Shown here: piece by piece, positions 58,699 through 64,000 of the stretch
Numbering within the stretch: position 1 is the first letter of the stretch
Layout: each line of letters begins with the position of its first letter
Assembly: GCA_038184435.1 (NCBI GenBank)
Contig: CP116227.1
Location: 1-64,000, forward strand
Reading direction: 5' to 3'
DNA length: 64,000 nucleotides
Origin: Nocardioides alkalitolerans
GTDB taxonomy: Bacteria > Actinomycetota > Actinomycetes > Propionibacteriales > Nocardioidaceae
Notes under the pieces: generated by a model
Database searches by the model: none
Told to the model about the DNA's origin: nothing
Seen by the model: the letters and a program-made list of their open reading frames with translations, nothing else
Translations under genes and position numbers: made by a program

Positions 58699-59334
58699 GT
58701 GGAGAAGCGTTCATCGGGGAACGGTGGCGAGCCGGCGACGACCGGTCGCCGTCGCTTCGACCGCTCCGAGCTGATCGTGGACGCGGCGGCGGAGATCTTC
58801 CGTCGCAAGGGGTACGACGCGACGAGCCTGCAGGAGATCGCGGACGAGGTGGGGATCCTCAAGGGGTCGATGTACCACTACATCGCCACGAAGGAGGACC
58901 TTCTCTTCGCGATCATCCAGCGCAACCACGAGCGGATCATCACGGGCAACCAGGGCTGGCGCGCGCTCGACGACGACCCCGTGGCCGCGCTCCGCTCCTT
59001 CATCGAGGGCCACCTGCGGGAGAGCCTCGCGCGCCTGACGGACACGATCGTCTTCGTGCGCGACTTCCGCGCCCTGAGCGCCGAGCGGGCGGAGCAGATC
59101 GTCGCCCGCCAGCACGACTACGACCAGGACTTCCGTGCGCTCGTCCAGCAGGCCGTGGACCAGGGGCGCCTGCGCCCGGGCGTCACCCCCGAGTTCGCGG
59201 CCCGCGCCGTCTTCGGGATGGTCAACTGGGTCCACTACTGGTACGACGCGAGCGGCCGCCTCACGGCCGAGCAGGTGGTCGAGGAGCTCGCGACCTACGC
59301 GATGGCCTCCTTGTCGGCGCCGCTCCCGTCCTGA
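58699..59334 (+). CDS. TetR-family transcriptional repressor
   Basis: 211 aa from a GTG (GAGG upstream). DNA-binding domain and first ligand-domain helix are nearly identical to the TetR at 53271: residues from VDAAAEIFRRKGYD to ITGNQGWRAL are the same, and 192 bases differ at one site. The ligand domain then diverges (ESLARLTDTIVFVRDFRAL against LSLENRTDSVVFVRDFRAL), so the two probably share an operator but may bind different inducers. It could act at the CCAACCGATTGG sites at 44654 and 61663. Its 3' end overlaps the convergent gene by 40 bases. Confidence 0.88.
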   Translation: MEKRSSGNGGEPATTGRRRFDRSELIVDAAAEIFRRKGYDATSLQEIADEVGILKGSMYHYIATKEDLLFAIIQRNHERIITGNQGWRALDDDPVAALRSFIEGHLRESLARLTDTIVFVRDFRALSAERAEQIVARQHDYDQDFRALVQQAVDQGRLRPGVTPEFAARAVFGMVNWVHYWYDASGRLTAEQVVEELATYAMASLSAPLPS

Positions 59335-59735
59335 TCCCCGCGAATCATCGGCAGCACGGCGGCGGTGTCGTACCAGGACACGACGCGCGTGATGCGCTCG
59401 CCGTCGGTGTCGATGACGTCGACGGCGTCGAACGCGACGGCCACCCCGTCGTGCCGCCGTCCCACGAACTCGATCTCGACGGCTGCGGCGGCGCCCTCGA
59501 CGACGTACCGGACGGGTCGGTCCTCGTGCTCCGCGAACTGCCGCACGACGGCGGTCAGGAGCCGCACGGCCTTCTCGTTGCCCGTCGTCGACAGGGTCAT
59601 GCCGTGCCGCACCTCGACGTCGGGGTGCAGCACGGCGGCCAGCGCCTCCCAGTCGTGGGTGTTGACGGCGGCGAAGTAGCGCTCGGCGAGGCCGCGCACG
59701 CCGGTCGGGGTGCTGGTCGGGAGGGTGCTGGTCAT
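59295..59735 (-). CDS. SnoaL/NTF2-like protein
   Basis: 146 aa, ATG at 59735 overlapping the thioesterase stop (ATGA). The NTF2 pattern is GLAERYFAAVNTHDWEALAAV, LHPDVEVRHGMTLSTTGNE, VEIEFVGRRHDGVAVAFDAVDVID, RITRVVSWYDTAAV, the common limonene-epoxide-hydrolase/SnoaL-like layout. No catalytic role can be assigned. Last gene of a minus-strand unit (dehydrogenase, thioesterase, this gene). Its last 40 bases are antisense to the TetR gene at 58699. Confidence 0.78.
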   Translation of the reverse strand: MTSTLPTSTPTGVRGLAERYFAAVNTHDWEALAAVLHPDVEVRHGMTLSTTGNEKAVRLLTAVVRQFAEHEDRPVRYVVEGAAAAVEIEFVGRRHDGVAVAFDAVDVIDTDGERITRVVSWYDTAAVLPMIRGDQDGSGADKEAIA

Positions 59736-60682
59736 CGTCGCTCCTGGCGGTCGGGGCGCGGCGCGTGCCGCGGGGTGGGGGCAGCCGGACGGATGCTGCC
59801 GAGCTGGGTCGCGGTGGCGAGCAGCTCGCCGTCGCGGGCGTGCATCTGGGCCGTCGACAGTCCGCGTCCTCCGCGCATGCCGGGCGACGTCTGGTCGACG
59901 ACGAGCCAGTCGTCGAGCCGGGCGGGACCGTGGAACCACATGCTGTGGTCGAGCGAGAAGCCGGTGGCCGAGCCCGATCCGAACCACAGGCCGTGGGGCC
60001 GCAGGCACGAGTCGAGCAGGCACAGGTCGGAGGCGTAGGCGAGCAGCGCCGCGGCGAGCGCCCGGTCGTCGGGCGCCGGCGCCGCGGTGCGCACCCACGT
60101 GGTGCTGCGGGGCTCGCGGTCGAGGGCGAGCCGCGGCGGTGGGGTCGCGTAGCGCAGGTCGAACGGCGACGTGGCCGTCCAGGGGCGGAAGGTGTCGTCG
60201 AAGCCGGCCAGCTCGTCCCCCACGTTGGGGAAGGCCGCCGGGTCGCCCGCCTCCGGTGGGGCGGTGGCGTGCGACGGTCCGTCGCTGTCGGTCGCGAACA
60301 GCATCTCCGCGCGGAGCAGCAGGCGTTCCGACTGGATGACCTCGACGGTGCGCCAGGCGCTCGAGCGTCCCTCGTGCGCGGTGTGCACGTCGATGTCGGT
60401 CGGCGCCCCGCCGTCCCCGGCCTGCACGAAGTAGGCGTGGAGGCTGCGCACCCAGAGGCCTGGCCGCACGGTGGCCGACGCGGCGGCGAGGGCCTGGGCG
60501 ACGAGCAGTCCGCCGTACGGCGCCCCCCACGTCACCGACGGTGCCTCGGCGCGGTAGGAGGAGCGGCCCTGGGGGACGGGTCGGAGGAGGTCGAGCAGCT
60601 CGGCGAACGCCGCGGCACCGCTGCCGGAGGAGGCAGCGGCGCCGACGGCGCGCGCGCGACTACTGAGCGGCGCCGTAGTCAC
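59732..60682 (-). CDS. Acyl-CoA thioesterase II (TesB-like)
   Basis: 316 aa from a GTG that overlaps the dehydrogenase stop by 23 bases. Double-hotdog layout: VTWGAPYGGLLVAQALAAA, SLHAYFVQAGD, GRSSAWRTVEVIQ in the first half and SLDHSMWFHG, WLVVDQTSPGMRGGRGL in the second, carrying the Asp and Gln/Thr catalytic residues of TesB. It hydrolyses acyl-CoA, perhaps to release CoA from dead-end intermediates. The N-terminal ~20 residues are a Ser/Ala-rich tail. Confidence 0.88.
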   Translation of the reverse strand: MTTAPLSSRARAVGAAASSGSGAAAFAELLDLLRPVPQGRSSYRAEAPSVTWGAPYGGLLVAQALAAASATVRPGLWVRSLHAYFVQAGDGGAPTDIDVHTAHEGRSSAWRTVEVIQSERLLLRAEMLFATDSDGPSHATAPPEAGDPAAFPNVGDELAGFDDTFRPWTATSPFDLRYATPPPRLALDREPRSTTWVRTAAPAPDDRALAAALLAYASDLCLLDSCLRPHGLWFGSGSATGFSLDHSMWFHGPARLDDWLVVDQTSPGMRGGRGLSTAQMHARDGELLATATQLGSIRPAAPTPRHAPRPDRQERR

Positions 60683-61541
60683 TGAAGCCGCGCCCGGTCT
60701 TGTAGCCGTAGTGGCCGGCGTTGACGAGCGCGCGGAGGCCCTGGGTGGGCAGGAAGCGCTCGCCGTAGTGCGCCGCCATCGCCTCGGAGGCCTTGACGTA
60801 GGTGTCGAGCCCGCCGAGGTCGACCGTCTGCAGCGGCCCCATCGCGTGGTTGAAGGCGAGCGTGCAGGCGCGGTTGACGTCGTCGGGGGTGGCGATGCCC
60901 TCCTCGACGATCCGCATCGACTCGGCGATGAGCGCCATGATGAGGCGCGAGGTGAGGAAGCCCTGCGTGTCCTTCTCGCAGACGATCGTCTCCTTGCCGA
61001 ACCGCTCGGCCAGCGCCTTGATCGTCGCGACCGTCTCGTCGCTCGTCTCGACGCCGCGGATGATCTCGATGAGGCGCATCACCGGCGGCGGGTTGAACCA
61101 GTGGGTGCCCAGCACCCGGTCGGGGCGCTGCGTGGCGCTCGCGATCCGCGAGATCGCGAACTGCGAGGTGTTCGAGGCGAGGATCGCGTGGGCGGGGGCG
61201 TGCTCGTCGAGCCGGCGGAAGACGTCGCGCTTGACGTCGACGTCCTCCACGATCGACTCGATGGCGTGGTCCGTGGTGCGGGCCGTGCCCTCCAGGTCGG
61301 TGCTCGTGCTGATGCGCTCGCGCGCCTCCTTGGCCTGCACGTCGCTCAGCTCGCCCTTGCGCACGAGGCGCTCGAGGCTGCGCTCGATGCGGCCGATGCC
61401 GCGGTCGAGGTCCGCCTGGTCGAGGTCGACCAGGGTCACGTCCAGCCCGGCCACTGCCGCGACCTGGGCGATGCCGTTGCCCATCTGGCCGCCCCCTCCG
61501 ACGACCATCACCTTCTCGATCTGCGTCACCGCATCCGTCAT
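60660..61541 (-). CDS. 3-hydroxyacyl-CoA dehydrogenase (FadB2-like)
   Basis: 293 aa, ATG at 61541 with GAGAGG upstream. NAD motif VVGGGGQMGNGIAQ (about 13-26), LASNTSQFAISRIA, catalytic His in GTHWFNPPPVMRLIEII, and KDTQGFLTSRLIMA with FNHAMGPLQTVDLGGLDT in the helical domain. Size and layout are those of the stand-alone 3-hydroxybutyryl-CoA dehydrogenase. It oxidises S-3-hydroxyacyl-CoA to the 3-keto form for thiolysis. Divergent from the ligase at 61689 across a region with the best TetR-type operator. Confidence 0.9.
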   Translation of the reverse strand: MTDAVTQIEKVMVVGGGGQMGNGIAQVAAVAGLDVTLVDLDQADLDRGIGRIERSLERLVRKGELSDVQAKEARERISTSTDLEGTARTTDHAIESIVEDVDVKRDVFRRLDEHAPAHAILASNTSQFAISRIASATQRPDRVLGTHWFNPPPVMRLIEIIRGVETSDETVATIKALAERFGKETIVCEKDTQGFLTSRLIMALIAESMRIVEEGIATPDDVNRACTLAFNHAMGPLQTVDLGGLDTYVKASEAMAAHYGERFLPTQGLRALVNAGHYGYKTGRGFSDYGAAQ

Positions 61542-61650
61542 GGGAGCTGCCTCTCTGGCTGAGTTCTCTGGGGTGTCAACGGGCCCGCGGGGAGGCGGCG
61601 TCACCCGCTCGGGGCGCCGTCGGTACGTCGACGCGGGGGCCGTCGCGTCG

Positions 61651-61689
61651 TTGACGAAGTTACCAACCGATTGGTAGTTTCCGCAAGCA
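61651..61689 (+). promoter_or_regulatory. Promoter with TetR-type operator in the spacer; leaderless start
   Basis: TTGACG (61651-61656), 18 bases and TAGTTT (61675-61680). TACCAACCGATTGGTA (61661-61676), palindromic at 14 of 16 positions, covers the spacer and the -10 edge. The ATG at 61689 is eight bases past the -10, so the message is probably leaderless. Same architecture as 44647-44684. Confidence 0.72.
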
Positions 61690-63230
61690 TGACAGGGATC
61701 AGCGGATGGGCCCGCTACTGGGCACGGTTCGGTGCGGACCGCCCCGCGCTGCTCGCGGACGACGGGGGTCGCACCTGGGGCGAGCTCGAGCGCGGATGCG
61801 CCGAGGTGGCCGCCGGCATGGTGGCCGTGGGCATCGCGCACGGCGACCGCGTGGGCGGGCTGATGCGCAACGCGCCCGAGCACTTCGAGGTCGTGCTGGC
61901 CTGCGCGCGGATCGGTGCCGTGTTCGTGCCGCTCAACCCGCTGCTCACCGCCGCCGAGCTGCGAGACATCGCCGGGGACGCGGACCTCGCCGCGGTCGTC
62001 ACCGACACCGGCTTCCTGCCGGTGCTCGGTGTGCTGGAGGAGCTCGTCGGCGCCGAGCGCATCTTCTTCGTCGGCGACGTGCCCGAGCAGGGCCGGGGGC
62101 TCGCCGAGCTACGCACCCACGGCGCGCTGGGGCACGACCTCGACGTACGCGCCGACGACCCCCTGATGATCTGCTACACGAGCGGCACGACGGGCCGCGC
62201 CAAGGGCGCCGTCCTCACCCACGCCAACATGGAGGGCGTCGCCGCGAGCGCGATCGCCGTCGACGCCCTCGGCTTCCGCGACCGCGCGGTCGTCACCGTG
62301 CCCCTCGCCTTCACGGGGGCCGGTGTCTCGTTCGCGATCCCGTTCCTGCGCTGCGGCGGCTCGATCCTCATCCGCGACTCCTTCGACCCGGCCCGGCTCC
62401 TCGACGACATCGAGCACCGCGGCGTCAGCTTCGTCGGGGTCGTGCCGGTGATCCTCGAGCGGCTCGCCGCCCAGCCGGACTTCGCCGAGCGGGACCTCAG
62501 CGGGCTGCGGGTCGCCAAGGTGGGCGGGGCGGCGGTGCCCGAGCACCTGCTGCGCACCTACCACGACCGCGGCGTGGGGCTCGTCAACGCCTACGGCCTC
62601 ACCGAGGGCTCGGGCCTCAACCTGGAGCTCCAGGCCCACGAGGCGCTGCGGCGGCTCGGCTCGGTCGGCCTGCCGCTGTGGGGTCAGGAGGCCCGCGTGC
62701 TCGACCCGTCCGGCCGCACGTGCGCGCCTGGGGAGCCGGGCGAGCTCGTGCTCGGCGGCAGCTGCGTGCTGCAGGAGTACTGGCGCAACCCCGCTGCCAC
62801 CGCCGACACGATCCGCGACGGCTGGCTCCACACGGGGGACCTCGCCACGACCGACGAGGACGGCTACGTCCGGATCGTCGACCGGTCGAAGGACATGATC
62901 ATCTCGGGCGGTCTCAACGTGTACCCGGCCGAGATCGAGTCCGTCCTCGCCGGCCACCCCGACGTCGTCGAGGTGGCCGTCGTCGGCGTCCCCGACGAGC
63001 GGTGGGGCGAGACCCCCGTCGCCTGCGTCGTGAGCGCCAACCCCGACCTCGACCTCGCCGACCTGACGACGTACGTCGCGGGCTCGCTCGCGACGTACAA
63101 GAGGCCGACGCGGCTCGAGCTGCGGAGCGAACCGCTGCCGCGGGGGATGAGCGGCAAGGTGCTGAGGCGGGAGCTGCGCTCCGCCCTGGTCGACCGGTCG
63201 TCGGCCGCGGTGGCGGGAGCCGGGTCGTGA
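61689..63230 (+). CDS. Acyl-CoA synthetase (AMP-forming)
   Basis: 513 aa; the ATG at 61689 is taken because the only longer start, a GTG at 61671, falls in the operator. The P-loop YTSGTTGRAKG is near residue 162, then NAYGLTEGSG, LHTGDLATTDEDGYVRIVDR, SKDMIISGGLNVYPAEIE and the C-terminal LPRGMSGKVLRREL with the catalytic Lys. It makes a CoA thioester from a carboxylic acid; general FadD/4-coumarate-ligase-like branch. No Shine-Dalgarno, consistent with a leaderless message. It overlaps the next crotonase (GTGA at 63227). Confidence 0.9.
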   Translation: MTGISGWARYWARFGADRPALLADDGGRTWGELERGCAEVAAGMVAVGIAHGDRVGGLMRNAPEHFEVVLACARIGAVFVPLNPLLTAAELRDIAGDADLAAVVTDTGFLPVLGVLEELVGAERIFFVGDVPEQGRGLAELRTHGALGHDLDVRADDPLMICYTSGTTGRAKGAVLTHANMEGVAASAIAVDALGFRDRAVVTVPLAFTGAGVSFAIPFLRCGGSILIRDSFDPARLLDDIEHRGVSFVGVVPVILERLAAQPDFAERDLSGLRVAKVGGAAVPEHLLRTYHDRGVGLVNAYGLTEGSGLNLELQAHEALRRLGSVGLPLWGQEARVLDPSGRTCAPGEPGELVLGGSCVLQEYWRNPAATADTIRDGWLHTGDLATTDEDGYVRIVDRSKDMIISGGLNVYPAEIESVLAGHPDVVEVAVVGVPDERWGETPVACVVSANPDLDLADLTTYVAGSLATYKRPTRLELRSEPLPRGMSGKVLRRELRSALVDRSSAAVAGAGS

Positions 63231-64000
63231 GCGCCCCGCTGGAGGAGGGCGACCCGCTGCAGGTCGAGCGCATCGGGCCCGTCACGGTGCTCACACTGGC
63301 GCGTCCCGAACGCCTCAACGCCCTCTCACACGGGATGCTCCGGCGACTGGGGGAGGTGCTGGACGGGCTGATGTACGACTACGAGCAGCGGGTGGTGGTG
63401 CTGGCCGGGGAGGGGCGCGCCTTCTGCGCGGGCATGGACCTCAAGGGCCAGGCCGACGGCGCGCGCTGGGTGGACGGGGTCGGCGCGATCCAGACGACCT
63501 ACGCCATCCAGGAGGTCGTGGCGCGTGTGATCACGCGGCTGCGGGACGTCCCGCAGCCCGTCGTGGCGGCCGTGCACGGCATCGCCGCGGGCGGCGGGCT
63601 GTCGCTCGCGTGTGCCGCCGACGTGCGCGTCGCCGAGCCCGGGGCGCGGTTCAGCGCGGCGTTCGCCCGGCTCGGCGTCTCCGGCGGCGACATGGGCTCG
63701 TCGTGGTTCCTGCCGCGGATCATCGGGTTCGAGCGGGCGGCCGAGGCGCTCTACACCGGACGGGAGATCGGCGGCGAGGAGGCGGAGCGGATCGGGCTGG
63801 TGGCCCACCTCGTGCCTGCCGGGCGGGCGCGGGCCGAGGCCATCGCGATCGCGGAGCGCATGTGCGAGGTCGCGCCCTTCACGACCCGCATGACGAAGTC
63901 GTTGCTCAACGCCTCGCGTGACGGGGTCGCCCTGCGGCACCACCTCGAGCTCGAGAACCGCACCCAGGTGATGATGACGGCGACCGACGACTTCCGCGAG
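63227..64000 (+). CDS. Crotonase-family enzyme, isomerase-like (3'-partial)
   Basis: 258 codons are visible from a GTG overlapping the ligase stop; the frame is open to the window end. GRAFCAGMDLKGQA supplies the oxyanion hole. The first hydratase Glu is replaced (AAGGGLSLACAAD), while VSGGDMGSSWFLPRIIG carries an Asp, as in PaaG/dienoyl-CoA isomerase-type members. It probably shifts a C=C in an acyl-CoA rather than adding water. It belongs to the leaderless unit from 61689 and follows the same TetR-type operator. Confidence 0.83.
   Translation, partial: MSAPLEEGDPLQVERIGPVTVLTLARPERLNALSHGMLRRLGEVLDGLMYDYEQRVVVLAGEGRAFCAGMDLKGQADGARWVDGVGAIQTTYAIQEVVARVITRLRDVPQPVVAAVHGIAAGGGLSLACAADVRVAEPGARFSAAFARLGVSGGDMGSSWFLPRIIGFERAAEALYTGREIGGEEAERIGLVAHLVPAGRARAEAIAIAERMCEVAPFTTRMTKSLLNASRDGVALRHHLELENRTQVMMTATDDFRE

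Noticed and set aside
61661..61676. KstR or KstR2 operator
   Set aside because: TACCAACCGATTGGTA lacks the AACnnGTT and CAAGnnCTTG cores as I recall them, so it was described only as a TetR-type operator.

Overview
The window is one contiguous stretch of a high-GC (around 70% by eye) actinobacterial chromosome. Genes are tightly packed, most start codons overlap the preceding stop (ATGA or GTGA), and GTG starts are common. F420/FMN luciferase-like enzymes, two mycofactocin-type dehydrogenases, a Liv-type importer and many acyl-CoA enzymes suggest a soil actinomycete. Nocardioides or a relative is my best guess, but no rRNA or marker gene fixes the genus. I see no transposase, integrase, CRISPR array, rRNA or convincing tRNA. 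No gene-free stretch exceeds 300 bases.

Layout. 1-2.9 kb: the end of a frameshifted ABC permease, an NTF2-fold protein and a small membrane protein. 2.9-8.4 kb (minus): an MFS transporter, ferredoxin reductase, KstD-like flavoprotein and cytochrome P450. Divergent from the P450, 8.5-14.6 kb (plus): a 3Fe-4S ferredoxin, an AtuA/DUF1446 protein, an AtuA-small-domain::aldehyde dehydrogenase fusion, an acyl-CoA synthetase and an alpha-methylacyl-CoA racemase. 14.6-20.5 kb: a luciferase-like oxidoreductase (minus) and a five-gene Liv-type importer. 20.6-25.2 kb: a GntR/FadR regulator, a MenB/BadI-like crotonase, and a minus-strand hydratase/hydroxyacyl dehydrogenase/thiolase set. 25.3-38.8 kb (plus): a PPOX protein, SDRs, NTF2-fold proteins, a luciferase-like protein, ligase, acyl-CoA dehydrogenase, CitE-like lyase, MaoC hydratase, two aldehyde dehydrogenases, a CoA-transferase and a mycofactocin-type SDR. 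39.0-42.6 kb: SDR, ligase, crotonase. 42.9-44.6 kb (minus): a second KstD-like flavoprotein. 44.7-56.0 kb (plus): a ribose-type ABC importer running into thiolase, luciferase-like protein, racemase, acyl-CoA dehydrogenase, TetR, hydratase and thiolase. 56.2-57.8 kb: an NDMA/mycofactocin-type alcohol dehydrogenase and an NTF2-fold protein. 57.9-64 kb: an unknown protein, a second TetR, an NTF2-fold protein, TesB thioesterase, 3-hydroxyacyl-CoA dehydrogenase, ligase and a crotonase cut by the window end.

How it works together (inference). The genes describe uptake, oxygenation and beta-oxidation-like breakdown of a hydrophobic, probably branched or alicyclic compound such as a steroid/bile-acid-like or terpenoid acid. 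P450, ferredoxin and ferredoxin reductase hydroxylate; mycofactocin- and NAD-linked dehydrogenases take alcohol to acid; ligases and CoA-transferases make thioesters; racemases correct alpha-methyl stereochemistry; acyl-CoA dehydrogenases, crotonases, SDRs and thiolases shorten the chain; the KstD-like enzymes may desaturate a ring ketone. The CitE-like lyase plus MaoC pair suggests an aldol-type cleavage step. The substrate is not proven by the sequence.

Regulatory structure stands out. A TetR-type operator with core CCAACCGATTGG recurs at four to five promoters in the right half, twice inside the -35/-10 spacer of an apparently leaderless gene. Two TetR paralogues there share a 192-base segment differing at one base. 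A family of elaborate palindromes, conserved in pairing rather than in sequence, fills the gaps between convergent genes.
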